Source: Wolfiporia cocos
Taxonomy: Eukaryota > Basidiomycota > Agaricomycetes > Polyporales > Phaeolaceae
Direction of reading: 5' to 3'
Assembly: GCA_029448655.1 (NCBI GenBank)
Contig: JACCLO010000010.1
Location: 930,001 to 994,000 of the forward strand
DNA length: 64,000 nucleotides
Shown here: positions 12,201 to 25,000 of the stretch, piece by piece
How positions within the stretch are numbered: the first letter of the stretch is position 1
Layout: every line of letters starts with the position of its first letter
The notes under the pieces: generated by a model
Seen by the model: only the letters and a program-made list of their open reading frames with translations
What the model was told of the DNA's origin: nothing
Database searches by the model: none
Position numbers and translations under genes: made by a program

Positions 12201-13255
12201 CTTGTGCTGCGCATGCCGGCCAGTACCCGACAGTCGTGGAACAGTCTCGCAAACTCATAAATGCATATCAATTTAACAATGAGCCTCTCCGCATCCTAGT
12301 CTCTTCACTAGGCAGTGGCCTCCGTATGACCGATGCCTTCCTCGTGTCTACTCTCTCCAAGCACCTACTCCGAGAGCTGAGGCTGAGCGATGCGGGACTA
12401 AACAATCAAGAAGCACTCCGATGGAATCCGATACTTCGCCGATACGCGATCGTGGGTACTTCCACCGCTAAGGGAGAAGCAGACGACGTCGAAGATGAAG
12501 ATGTCCCTGACGATGGATCTTCCCCTGCGACGGAGAAATCAAGATTGCCGACCAAGGGGAACCCCGTAAGCATCGCGCTGTATGGTCAGATCTGTCTGGC
12601 GGCCAAGAGTTATCAGAGTGCACTTTGTGAGTCATACGCGATCGTCATCATACAATTTTATATCATACGCTAAGATCAGACACATATAGTCTATCTCTTG
12701 CATGCGTACGAGTGTTGCCCACAAGATCCGATGATTTGCCTTTGTGCTGCCATTGCATCGTTCGGACGGGCAATGCAGCGACAAGCTGACAATAGGCATC
12801 ATCTCATAACACAGGTATATGGTTTCAGTATGAGCGTGATAAGCCCCAACTGACTGTAGTCACAGGGCGTAGCGTTCTTGTCACAGTATCGAGCGATCCG
12901 CGGAAACAACGCAGACGATTTGGACGAGGTGGAGTTCAATTTTGGACGCGCGTTCCAGCAGCTAGGTAAGTTATCCATATTTCAAGCTTGTAATGTTCTG
13001 TATTGTTTGCAGGCCTACATTCGTTGGCTGTACGCCACTATGAACGGGTGTTGCAGATAGCTGAGAGGAAGTTGAACGTACATAATTCGGTCCGTCCCAA
13101 TCTGAGCGGTATTGGACGCTTGCTCACTCACTCATGATATACTCCAGGATTTCGGACTAGCGCGCGAAGCAGCGTACAACCTATCGCTGATTTTCGTTAC
13201 CACCGGCGCGACACCATTGGCAGAAGATCTCTACCGCCGGTGGTTGTCACTGTGA
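9289..13255 (+). CDS. TFC4: TFIIIC TPR subunit (Tfc4/Sfc4/GTF3C3-type)
   Basis: Subunit of the RNA polymerase III factor TFIIIC, which binds the A-box half of tRNA promoters and recruits TFIIIB in the nucleus. The ATG at 9289 opens an Asp/Glu/Ser-rich N-terminal tail, as in the family. A basic linker ending GRRSGPVLSQQVRAL leads into the first TPRs: GEGNQAYVDNDIPETIRIMQ, then IRIEPRAASAWSVLAQC, then LGSNHQALYCYGKIYSLDPT. A long second block (LTVLDELRPILIELSDLALC...) and further TPRs follow to the end (LYRRWLSL, stop at 13253-13255). Many short introns interrupt the gene. The first (donor GTAAGC near 9549) is clear. The second appears to be GC-AG (donor GCACGT near 9748). The subunit identity rests on the acidic head, the conserved GPVLSxQV entry and the TPR series. 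Length is about 1,000 residues. Exact exon borders in 10.8-13.1 kb are approximate. Confidence 0.85.
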
Positions 13256-13847
13256 TGATAGTGTTATCCCCGCGCGCATTGTGCTTTTGTGCAATATCCT
13301 GATCGTGAGTGTAGGAAGATATAGCCATGCTCGGTTTGCAAAAAGGCGTTGATGTAGGTGAGAAGACATAAGAATCTATATCAATAACGGAGCCAGTTTG
13401 TAACTGTATTTAAATGCTTTGTAACTCGGTTCTAAGGCGTATTCTAGGGTGCCCCCGATTTGCTTAACGTGCTTCTGCGCTATAATATATGAAACCTGGT
13501 GCGTCTCATGGTCGTGAATACTGAACTTAGAATGATAGTGATTCATGCGCCGCACGGGTGATCGCTGGTCAAGATTGCAACGGATATACGGCTTAGACTT
13601 TGTATCCGTGATTCCAGGCCAGAAACGGCGAATTTCGCTTACGACCAGTCTAAATGAAAATAGGATTCAGCCATCCGTTTCCGATCCCGGATACGCATAA
13701 CACACTCCGAGCACAGTACGAATCCCTACATAAGCAGTGCCACAACAGCACTGGATGTCCAATTTTCCTCGCGGATACCGAAAGCAGGCTTCCACAGAGT
13801 CGTTCGCGACGTAGCTTCTAACCACAACTTCACTGCTTAACGCCATT
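13256..13847. other. Intergenic between the TFIIIC-subunit and ThrE-like genes
   Basis: About 590 bp containing the 3' region of the TFIIIC gene and the presumed promoter of the next gene. No open frame or RNA gene recognised. Confidence 0.6.
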
Positions 13848-16401
13848 ATGTCTTATACCGACATCCCCCTTCGTAGCGCGCGTTTCCAGTACTCGGACCC
13901 TTCAAGATCGTCTTTCAGTCGCCCTATCGCAAGGCAAGAACAGGGCAGGCCTCGTGTCCGCTTTTCCGAGGACTCGCTGGTGCAATATGCTCCGCCGCCG
14001 CAAACCTCCGGGAGATCAGCGCCACAGGGCTCACCTCTGCACGCGCCGCTGTCTAGCGCGCCGCGCCGCGCCAGCATGCCGACCGTCCGCCCCAGCGACG
14101 CCCCGCTCGTCTCCTCGCCCTCAGAGTACGGCAGCCAAGAAGGCCACCAGAACCCGTATGACGGCGTGCACTCTGGTTACCCGTTCTCACAACGTCGGGA
14201 CAACACACCGGAGATGACCCGTCCCCAGAAGCGCGTCAGAATCAGCCTGCCTCCGGATCACCGTTCCGACAGCAATGATTCAGAGGAGACGCTTCACGGC
14301 AGTGGCTCAGGCGAGAAGGAGGGCGACGACGATATGTCCAGGTTTTCTCTGTCCTCGTACCGCCATCCGTACGACATCCTCCCTCCTTCCTCGGCGTACA
14401 CGGGGCGACCTGCTGCCCATGCTTCGGTCAGCCAGCCTCGCCAACCACCTGTCCGGAGAAGACAGAGTGTTGGCGCGTCCGAGAAGAAGAGCATCCCAAG
14501 TCATACAGAACGGCGACGGATGCTATATGGGAACATCGACCCCCGCGAGGACGGTCATCACTTCGTCGACCCGGATGACCCAGACATGACGGGCATTCGC
14601 AAAGTTCGCGCGGACGATATCCATCATGACGAGAAGGAGAAGCTGCGCCTCATGTCGTACAAACAGAGGCGAAAGTATCTCTCCCGTGCTACGATCGAGT
14701 TCAACGTTACAAGTAAGGCTCTCCCATACTAGTCCAACATGATATCACTGACCTCGCCGCGCCAGCTATTGCCAACCGACAACAGTTTATTGTGACGCTT
14801 GCCCAATCATTGGTGACGTTCGGTGCACCCTCTCACCGTATCGAGTCGCAACTCCTGTCTGCGGGGAAAATCCTGGACATCGAGTGCGAATTCGTGCATC
14901 TGCCCACTGTCATCATCTGTGTCTTCAACGGCGCCGACCAACAGCAGGAGACGACCGAGACGCACTTTGTCAACCGCAAGGGCAGTCTTAATCTTGGCGC
15001 CCTGCACAGAGTCCATCAGGTCTACCGTTCCGTCGTGCACGACGAAATTAGCGCGAAGGAGGCCATAAAACGACTTCATACTCTCCTGGAGGCTGAACCG
15101 ATCTATGGTCCATTCTCCCGTGCGGCATTCAGTTTCTTTTTGGCGGCGGTCATTTGTCCTCTGGCCTTTGGCGGCTCGTTCTTGGACATGTGGATTGCAG
15201 CAGTCGGAGCACTCGGCTTGTTCTGCGTCCAATCGACTCTGTCGTCGAAAGCAGGAACCATTTATGCTAATGTTTACGAGTATGCCCTATAGTTCTGCAT
15301 TTTGAACTCGAGGCTAACTATTTGTAAACCAGTATTACTGTCACCATCGCGATTTCGTTCTTGGCACGCGGTCTCAGCAGTATCAAGTCAGAGATCTTTT
15401 GCTATACGGCGATCTCGTCCGCCGGTATCGTCGGTATTTTGCCCGGCTTCCTCATCTGTAAGACGCGAATCCTGCCCATTTCCAATTGCTGTGTTTGACT
15501 GTGTACCGATAGTGTGCAGTTCGCTGGAGCTGGGCTCCAAAAACATTGTTTGCGGCAGTGTCAATATGGTGTACGCTCTCATCTACACGCTGTTCCTGGT
15601 ATGTGGCCACATGTCTGTTATAAGCACACTACTCACTACGCATTGCAGGGATTTGGTCTTCAAATCGGCTCAGATTTATTCCTTCTATTCGACCAATCCG
15701 CACGCACAGAGTTGACCACCCTTGCGGTGGAATCAGCGAGCGCTGTCAGCATCACAGGAACATTTGTGGCAGATGCGGGCGTATCCAACACGTTGACCGG
15801 CTCATTCACTTACACCAACTCGACACCGGTCATCCTCGAGCACATCATCGAGGGATGCTACCGCCCACCCAACCTTCCGTGGTTTGTCCAGCCCTTCCCG
15901 GCGTGGTCTCAGTTCGTCCTGGTCCCAGCCTTTGCGATCCTGCTGGCGCTGTCGAACCTCCAACCATGGCTTACGTTGGACTTTGTCGTGATGACCATCA
16001 TCTCTTGCGTGTCCTACGTCGCGAACAAGGTGGCCAACCATTTCATCTTCGGCCACTCGGACATCGTGTCCTCCATTGGAGCATTCGCCGTCGGTATGTT
16101 GGGCAACCTGTACTCGCGACAGATGGGCGGCACCGCCTTCACGGTGATGGTTCCGGGCGTGCTGTTTTTGGTTCCCGTAAGTAGACTGTCTATTCCTTGA
16201 TTACCAGTGCAATGAAGGCTCACTTCGTCACTACAGTCCGGGTTGTCGCAAGCCGGTGGGATTACAGCACAAGGGGACGGAATTGCCATTGGCTATGCCA
16301 TGATCTCCGTTACTGTGGGGATCACTGTCGGCCTGTTCCTCAGTCAGGCTCTAGTGTATATGTTCGGAACACGGAAGAATGCCGCTATATTCTCATTCTA
16401 A
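13848..16401 (+). CDS. ThrE/Prm10-family membrane protein (DUF1212)
   Basis: Fungal homologue of the threonine/serine exporter family, which in yeast includes the pheromone-regulated protein Prm10. The ATG at 13848 starts a roughly 290-residue Ser/Pro/Arg-rich cytosolic region (RVRFSEDSLVQYAPPP; RPQKRVRISLPPD). The family core follows after a first intron (donor GTAAGG near 14714). Its hallmarks are LAQSLVTFGAPSHRIESQL, a histidine/valine stretch ending VHLPTVIICVFNGAD, and the first helices (AAFSFFLAAVICPLAFGGSF). Short exons then give ITVTIAISFLARGLSSIKS and a helix with LCSSLELGSKNIVCGSVNMV. The C-terminal half (NLPWFVQPFPAWSQFVLVPA; SIGAFAVGMLGNLYSR; TVMVPGVLFLVPSGL) ends with AIFSF. About ten membrane helices are expected. 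Substrate in fungi is not established; amino-acid export is known only for bacterial members. Confidence 0.85.
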
Positions 16402-19400
16402 TCAAACACTGTTGCTTCCCGTTACTGTATTGATTATGTCCTTCGGACCATGATAGGAGAAAGGATTTTTCATCGCAATGACTTGGGCCAGCGATGTTAC
16501 GGCGACTTACAATGTAGCCTCTCTTTTGAAAGTTCAAATTGAACATACATTGATTTGGCCACTCCTGAATTTGAGCCTGTGAATGCCTGTCTATGTTAAG
16601 AAGTCTAGGTAAGCAATGTAAAGCCGTTGGGATTATCGTCGGCCTCGGCGGTGGCTGAGATTGGCGTGAGGATCTAGATCGGCTTGCAACGGCAGTCCTC
16701 TTCACTCCCCATGGGGAACCTCGTGGCAATTCGTTCGGCGCTTCATAATTCTGCCTTCACAATCTCGCGAACAGACTCCGGTGATGATGCTGATGCTGTC
16801 GACGACAACGCTGACTCGACTGTAGCGACTTTCGCGATTTGCTCTTCGTTTGTATGGCAAGAAGTCCCCCATTGTGCGGTGATAGTTCCCGAATGCGGTG
16901 CCTTTCCCGAGCGTAAGGAATACCTGATAGTGAGTTCACGGCCGTAATATGCTAGTGAAGACCCGGTCTCAGCAGCGCTTCAGGTCCGTCTGCGACAAAC
17001 CTGGCAACGGCGCTCTTGCAAGGCCAGTTAGGCCAATGCTGCGTGTTCGGTTCTGAGTGGTCATTTACGGGCGATCTGTATGTCGCAGCGGGGCCCGCAA
17101 GTCCTCGTCTTCTCCAGCAGAAAGGGAGCGAACGAACGAGAGCTTGAGACATATCATAGGCTTCATGCTGCCATAAACGACCTTTCGACCGCAGTTTTGT
17201 GGAATAAGGTGCGTCCACGCTGGTATATGCGCGAGTCTTTTAGGGCCTCGCAGTCCCGGCACCTCCCTTCCTTCTACTGAGTAGCAGTGGTCTATTTGAC
17301 ATGCAGTACGTAATGAGGCTGCCAGCAGCCATCCAGCCCGTCTGGATTCTAATCGGTCCATAGTTTGCTACATCGTGCCACCCGACATTCTGGAAGGAGC
17401 GCGTGCGTACAAACGGTAGGTCCACGCATGACATCCGTGTCCCACTGTGCCTAGCATGAATGTTCCGCCGTGAACAGAGTGCGCGCTCTGAATCCGGCCC
17501 AAAAAGCGGATCTTGTATTATAGGTGCCTATCGTTCATCATTTCCATAAGCAAGGTTGTCTGTAAAAGAGCTTTGCCGGCCCGTACCGTCTGAACGTAGC
17601 TCCGACAAAAGCTAAGTAGGCGTGTCGCATAGGTTTCGCGTGATGCCGCGGGGTGCTCACTTCCCACAGCCAACTCCCCGCAACGTCGCTCCGGCTGACT
17701 CCGTGCAAGGAAGATGCTTGTGGAGGTGCATGCATTTTCACGCTGCGCTGCTCCCCTCTCTGCCCCGTGTGCTCCGCTCTCATCAAGAGTGTCCAACTCT
17801 ACAGGGGCCATTCGGGAGCGGTATCCAACGGTACTAATTTTCCAAATACCCCGGGCGCCTGTCTTCGCCCCGAAACCCCGATCAAGCGTTAAAATAAGAA
17901 TTTGATGGTGGCTTGAGCACAGGCTATGTCTCAACAGCTATCGGGGACACAAGGTGTGTTCTGCTGACCACTGCACAAGTTCCGCTCACTGTGCACGCTG
18001 TCTCGCAAGTTTTCTCTGCAATATGTCTTATCCGTTGGCTGTAGCGAACATGGAGCAGGTGTCCCGGAACTATGATTTCGAGCTTGAGACGCTACAAAGG
18101 CCGTACGTCCTGGAATTCGCTGAATAACAGCGTCTACACGATTGGCTCGTGATTGAGTGGAGGTCGTCTTTACGCAACCCGCAACACTGCGCCGGCCCCA
18201 GTCACGGAAACCCGACCACACATGGAACGCATTTCCGACGGGCGCAAAAACGCCGCTCGTCACCTGCAGGCTCTCTTACGACACGGACACCTCGTCTTCT
18301 TGCGCTTGGATCTATAATGGTCCTGGGACCCGTTGTTCCGTGTCCACATGTGAGTTTTAAGCATTGACGCCGGGCGGGAAAAGCAGGCACGTATCATTTT
18401 GATCCAATATTCTGTGACTGCGACTTCGATTCTTCCGTCTTTGGCATAGAATACGCTAACAGAAGAGATCAGATGCTTTGTAACCTCTGCAAATTTCGTC
18501 TGCAGCCGAAGTGAAGTGCGGACCGCTCATCCTCTCCTCGTACTTGGCAAGCTATGAATGCTCCCAGCTCCACCAATTGGAGCACCGTGTCCTTGCCCGG
18601 AACTACCTTGACACATCCTTCATCCGCCTTTTGCCTTGCTCTGTCATGTTACCCAAATGTAATCTGAAGAAAAAGGCAACTATGGTGCGACATTGGTCTT
18701 CTAAAAGTGATTGAAGGGTTCTCGTGATGTCCCCTTGATCCCTACATGATCCGTGTTCATAAATCTCATACATGCAGTCGACGTGTCTCTCGTCTGTTAC
18801 CTACTTTGCAGGTCTCTGTGGTCGGCTGTGGACGAGTACTATGTACTGGATTCTCAGAGAGATTCGGTAGAGATTCCGATACAGTCGGCAATCCAATTAC
18901 TGCTAATTTCTTGTTTTCCAAAGCTGTGTCCGGAGATCACCATGACATCAAAGGGGCACCTGATGGTGATCTAGACATTTAGTCTCAGTCGTTTTTCGCT
19001 CGGGTTGATCCCTCGTCATGCTGAACCAGAGCTGTTCCGGCCTCTGCAAATTGACCACGTCCCTCCGGATGCTTAGAGGGAATGGCACATCCGCTGGAGC
19101 CGATCCGGAGAAGCATCAAGTGCGAACTCTATCTTCATCGTGGTCTTCTCTTGACGTATTGGCCTTCGTGTATAGTGCTCTGACATCTCCCGCTAATCAC
19201 TCTGTTCTGGTAGGCTGTTTCCATCGATTTCAGGCAGTAACACGCTTTTGTTCGCGGACAATGAAATGCAGTGTAATGCGGGTTGCAACACGTGCACTAC
19301 TCCTCTCCGCTCACACCTCCAGTCTCCCGTCTCAGCAACCTGCGCTTACTTTAAACAAGGTTTAATGTAGTGCTCTTAGGGAATAGGACACACGCATTCG

Positions 19401-20123
19401 GTCGTGTGTCCATTCGTGCACTCCTGCACTCCTGCAAGGCGTCTCTGTCTTGACAGTCTGATCCTGCCAACTTCCCATTAGAGGCACGCGGCGGGCACGA
19501 GTGTGCATGCACCTTCTACGAGATTCGACGGGAGCTAGATCGGGCCTGCCCCCTGACTAGTGATGGAAGACTTGCGCCACGCAAAATGCCAATCTTCTTC
19601 AGAGTTTCCCACCAGAGACCTAGCCATGCAGCGGCGGCTAAGAAACACGTCATAGGAAACCTTGTCGTGAAACCTCTAACCATCAATGGCTGGCCAGAGC
19701 ATGTTTCCGAGATTCCCCCTGCTCGCGTCATTGGCTTCCCACTGCGAGCGATCCTCGAGGGTTGCTCCTGCGAAATCAGATAGCCTGACGTCTGTCTAGA
19801 ACCGGCGGACCCTGAAGTCTTTGATCCAAATGTGGTAGACAGGTTTGGTATGTTGAACCTACCTCCGCAGAGGAGCCCGAAAACCCTGCGTGCCCCGTTA
19901 TCGTCGGGACGATCATGACGACTCCGTTTGCTCGCGTGTCATATGTCGCAGGTGATTCGTATAAAGCGCACGCATAGTTGGTACGGGATATGTCGTGCCC
20001 TCAAACTCACTCCAGCCCCCCCTAGTGTAGGTATTCCGCGGCAGTGCGCTTATAACATCCAGTTTTGTCTCACCACTTGCGTGCCCTCTCGTAGACTATC
20101 ATCACGACCACCTCCTACCCATC
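16402..20123. other. Long stretch without a confident gene
   Basis: About 3.7 kb. Several short frames have some protein-like character (for example plus-strand pieces around 18511-18714, 18753-18974 and 19586-19783), but I could not chain them through credible splice sites into one protein. It may hold a decayed gene or an unrecognised multi-exon gene. No inverted terminal repeats or LTR ends were seen. Confidence 0.5.
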
Positions 20124-21372
20124 ATGACTCCCTCCTCCAACTCAAAGCACACTCCCCAGACGAGTGGTCCTGCCACTATTTCAGCCTTACGTATGTTGTC
20201 TCTTGATAATTTGTCGTACGTATCTGAAGCGGTCACCGCTATAATATCATAAGACCTGCGCGATGCGAGAGATGCACATATTGTCTTTGAGGCCGTTAGA
20301 CAGAACATATTGCCCCTCATAACAAGGCGTCTGTCAGCGAATGAGCGCGAGCAACTAAAATCCGGAAATGTCTTCGTCTGGGAAGAGGCCGAACACAAGC
20401 AAGGTACGTCGCTGATGTCCGGGCGCTCAGTGAAGCAAACTCAAATTCGGGAAGGTGGATTAGAAAGGTGGACCGATGGTAGACGATGGTGCGTTTCCCA
20501 GTGCCTGCTCTTGTCTGGCTGCTAACAATTTAGCTCAGGTCTCAGAGTAGAATGCGCGGAGATTACCTCTTCTACGAGGAGAAGATTGAAACAACACCTG
20601 AGGAGAAGGCGGCGAAAGCCGCTCGCCGGTGAGTAATCACACTGTACGACTCGTACATGCCATTTAGGGGGTATAGGGCACGCCGAACGCTCGATCCATT
20701 CAGCTATCAGCCCACGCCTACACGTCAGGATCGTCCCTCAAAGCCTGATGGCCTAACCAAACAGACCTACTCAACGCATGTGTACACTCACCCTTCCGAG
20801 CCAAGGAAGTGGCACATCGTAGCATACTTCTCGGTGCGTGGGACTTATGCGGCTTTCAAAGTAGTTCTCCTCACCCGCGTGTGTAGGGTGATGACTACAC
20901 TCGCCTGCCTGTCATCGAGAACTATGAATTCTTGCGGGGCCTTCGGGTTCCAGATGGGATCTTCTCATCGCCACGTGGCAATCCTCCCAGGGTTGGGCGA
21001 GCCGCAAACGGGAGTGACGCAAGTGAGCAAACTCTGAACGTGCCACAGATTACGCAAGGTCCCTGGCCTCCCCATTCGCCAGCCAGCAGCTCTGGGAGCA
21101 GCTCTGGCAACAGCTCAGGAGGCTCACCCATTGACAGACCACAATCGTCGTCCTCATCTTCGTCCTCATCCTCAAACATAACATCGTCAAGTGACTCAAC
21201 CGTCTCACACGACAATCCGCATGGCGCATTGCCTCGCCTGTCCAATGTTGTGCCAATCCATCACTTGGCACCCTCCCTATCGCACCATTCTCCTTCATCC
21301 TCAAGCTCATCTTATGCTGCTCTTACCTCTGAAGATCGACGCGCGCTGAGCAGCTTTCGCGTTATACTGTGA
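20124..21372 (+). CDS. Gti1/Pac2 (WOPR-domain) transcriptional regulator
   Basis: Member of the fungal WOPR family (Gti1, Pac2, Wor1, Ryp1), sequence-specific DNA-binding regulators of morphology and nutrient response. Start MTPSSNSKHT at 20124. Intron 20191-20253 joins to HLRDARDAHIVFEAVRQN and then VFVWEEAE. A second intron joins to GGLERWTDGRRW and a third to SQSRMRGDYLFYEE, which gives the hallmark W-TDG-x-x-W-S-x-SR of the first WOPR half. The second half is KQTYSTHVYTHPSEPRKWHI then VAYFS, followed by the family's typical RLPVIENYEFLR. The C-terminal tail is Ser-rich with a poly-Ser run near 21145-21180. Length is about 360 residues, and all joins preserve frame. It acts in the nucleus; target genes cannot be read from sequence. 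Confidence 0.88.
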
Positions 21373-22010
21373 GCTAATGGGAGTGATATTTCCTTCTTCT
21401 CGGGAACCCGGCTATATCATGGACTACGCATTGTGCACTAGTATGGTAGATAAGTTATGTTGGTCAGCGTGAGCGGAGAAATGTATACCGTCGTACCTCT
21501 GGAGCGCCGTTCGACGAACTTACGGAAGTCCTCGGAACCGACAGGAAGATCATTTGACCTCCGTGGAGAGCGGCAACCTGCGAGTTGCTGGACTCAAGGG
21601 TGTCCAAGGCCTTGCCCTCTGATAGACAATGTAGCCTTTCCAAGATGAAACATCAGCGGCAGCCAGCAGTGCTAGTACCTGTGTTCAACCGCGGTGCGCT
21701 TTGTGGCACAAGCTACACCGCAACGTGGAGGTGTGCTAGCTCTTCTGAATGTAATCCGAAGGCGGTCTAAGTCAAGATTCCGAGTACTCGAACGTTCCAG
21801 AGGTATGACGTAGCCAGCTGAGTTTCGATCGTCCCTTACCATGTGGGGAAACATTCGTTCAGGAACCTGGTGTGCGAGGGCATTGACCTCATTATGCGCG
21901 CACGGGGGCCGGGTAAGAGGCAGGCGTGAGTAAGTCAGTTTTCGCAGACAAGAAGTAGCCGCAACCAACACAGCATATAGATAGGACAAATGAACGCATT
22001 CTAGACCACG
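21373..22010. other. Intergenic, convergent gene ends
   Basis: About 640 bp between the WOPR gene and the convergent PMS1 gene. Only short uncoupled frames are present; no gene supported. Confidence 0.6.
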
Positions 22011-25000
22011 TTACGGCTGGGCCTCGAAGTCTTCCCAGACAATCTTACCCAGAGACTCTCTTCGCCAATCGCGGCCTGCAGTGCTGATGTCAGACAAATG
22101 GCGCATCGTCGGTCTTCCATGGGGGCAGTTCCAGGGCTGTTCCATGGTACCCATATGCCGGACGACCTGAGCGTCATTCAGCACGCTTAGGACACGCGTT
22201 GCAGCTCTATTGACTTTACCGATGTCATCTGCCGTCTGTCGAGCGGCATCCCCACCATAACGCTCTTCCTGCACGCCCGCATGGCAAACATGGCTCGAGC
22301 TTTGGAGCATCTGACCATATGGCCTGTTGGCTGGTCTTGCATCAGGTGCAGCAGTTCCTCCAAATCTAGACGATCGATGAGGAGATGGTTTAGGAAGACT
22401 GCACAACATCTAACCTTTCATGTCAAAAACAGTACTCTTGCTCGTAGGTAGTGCTGTTAACTTGAGACGATGTCCACGCCCAGGTTCGACGTCATCGTCC
22501 ACATCGATTTCAAAACCGTTCTGACGGAGGACATCGATGTTCTCCAATGCGACGAGCTCGTCTGCGGCAGCTAGCTCGATGGGCTGTGGTCTGGGTGGCG
22601 TGAGCATATCGGCACAATTGAGTGCCAAACCTTACCGGATGAGCTTCTGCGAGTCAATTTTGGTTATCTGCTGAAGCCTTTCAAAGTTGTATTTCTCATC
22701 CGCCGCATGCTGGTCGACAATGAACAGGTCGTCCATCCCGTTAGTTGAATCGTCCTGTGCCACTTTCCTCCGAGCGATAATGAAGCCCAGATTGAATTGC
22801 CCCACGATATCCATTGACGCAAAATCCGACTTGTCGATAACCCTCGAAAGCGCTTCGACAGCTTCGCGGTCATCCCCAGAATCCGCGAACGCCTCATTAT
22901 GCAAATTTGGGGTCCTGTGATGGATGTCGGTGGATATCGGGGCTGGTGGTGCACGCTGCATGGAGCGCCAGCAGGCCTCAACACGGGCCAAGTCAAAGTC
23001 AAACGAGACATCCTCTGCATCGGTAGTACGAACAATCTCGGGCCGGGGTGCTTGAGTTGACAGATTCTGAGAAGGAGATGATATCAAAGGCGTGTCCTGA
23101 CCCCTGGGTGCGTCAAGCACAGATGAGCTGCGCGTTTGTTCACCATCGTCCCCTCTGGTATCAATGACCTCATATCGCTGAACTTCCATTGAGTCTTGAT
23201 GCAGGTCTTCATCGACATCCAAATCCATATCTTGCTCTGGCTCGCCAGGTTGACCAACCGATGTGGTCGGATTTGAGCCCAAATCCACACTAGTGTCTCC
23301 TTGAACGGAGATGTCATCATCAGCGCAACCCCAGTTCGAGGACCCTCCCCGTGGATCGTCGGCCACGTTCATATCTGCATCAATATCGGCATTGACAACC
23401 TGGCTCCCAGGCTGAGCGTATTGGCTCAACGCCGCTCTCAGCACCTGCCTTGCGCTATTGCCTTCGCGCACGCTGGTGCTGCCGCTACCCATAGTGGTGT
23501 CAGTCCTGCGCTTTTTGTTCGGCAAGGTCTCCTCGTCCTCGGCGCGCCTGCGCAAGTTCCACGCTGCGCCGGCTGTGCTGAGGACCATCTGGCCGTCTCG
23601 CGCAGCCGTCGTTTTCTCGCCTGCAGTGCGTGTACCATGGGAAACGCCGCGTCCCCATGCGGACGTCGAGGCGCGGGATGTACGGTCGTGATCGTGGCTG
23701 GCGTTCGCGTGCATTTCACGCCGTCCGGAATCCTCGCCATCACCACCCGCGTCCATTGAAGCAGGCCCAGCGGACGCGCTGATTGTCTCCGGCACTTGCG
23801 TCATAGCGGGGGAAACATCACCGGTACCAGGCCCGGCATGGTCGTCAGCATTGAACTGCACGGCATGTTGATGTGTAGCAGAATCACCGGTGGGAAATTC
23901 AGCAGCCCTGTCTCTGGAAAGCCCTCCACTCACTCGCGATGACGCATCGACTGTAATCAACGACGCTCGACTGGCCGGTTCTGCTGAAGTCTCCAGAGTC
24001 TCATTTCGAAGTAAAATTGAATCTCTCTCGTCTGAGCAGTCTTGCTCGTCGCGTGATCGAACATTGTCTATCAGGAGGGTTGGTCTACCGAAGCCGACAC
24101 TAGTGTCGACGCTGATGCTTCGTTCATCAGCACCGCTATCCGTATGCGTCGTGTTACTGACGTCCTCCTTGTTCTGGCCAGACAGGAACGAGGCTTTTGA
24201 GTTACCAGACAATGAAGAAGCCCCTATTTCCGTCAGGCCTGGGTCCGAGTCCTCCGGGAACAGCGGCTCGGGTGCAGATGACAGAGTCTGTGACGAGCGA
24301 CTGGGACGGCGTGAGCTGTGACTAAGCGCGGTCGGCGTTTGAGTGGCAGCGGGAGCGTTAAGGTCGAACGTCGCGCGCGAAGTTGCAAACGCCTGTTCCA
24401 GGGCGCTCTGCACGGATAAGGATGAGCAAGGAAGGTCAAATGAGCATAACGCGTATCAGAGCAGAGTAAAATGAATACGGAGACGCTCGGCATTACGGCC
24501 TCGGCCTGTACATTCAGTCAAGTCCCTTGCTGCAACCTTGCCGCGGGTTTGCAGTGAGGTAATAGTGCGAGCTTGTCGGGAAGTCCGACCATGTTATGGG
24601 TCACATAGCTGGAATGGCTTTCGTCATCGCTCTTCTCAACTAATTGCAACATGCTGCAATAGGCAAGGGTAGGTCCTGACAAGCCCTTGCTTGACACAAT
24701 TGCCATTTGAAATATGACATCCAATACGATCACAAATGAAAAACGAGGATGTCAGGACGCACCTTGAGCGCCTGTACGAGGTTACCCTCGCTGTGAAACA
24801 GGATCGTGCGCTTGTCTGGGCTCACATTGACGTCGCATGAGTCTACGAATGGGAGTCAGTTGCCATGCCACGAACGGTTATCGTCGGAGGAAGCAGAAGT
24901 CATTCCCGCCGAACAGAAATAGAACACGAGTCGAGAGAGAGGTAAAGAAGACGAAGAGAGACAGACAAAACAGTGTGTGAGAAAGAAAGATATTCAGGGA

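Noticed and set aside
22150..22230. Apparent frameshift near the C-terminus of PMS1
   Set aside because: A GTAAAG...CTCAG intron rejoins RRQMTS to VVRHMG without loss of conserved sequence.
23301..24321. Plus-strand frames within the 1.8-kb PMS1 linker exon
   Set aside because: Antisense shadows of a low-complexity coding exon.
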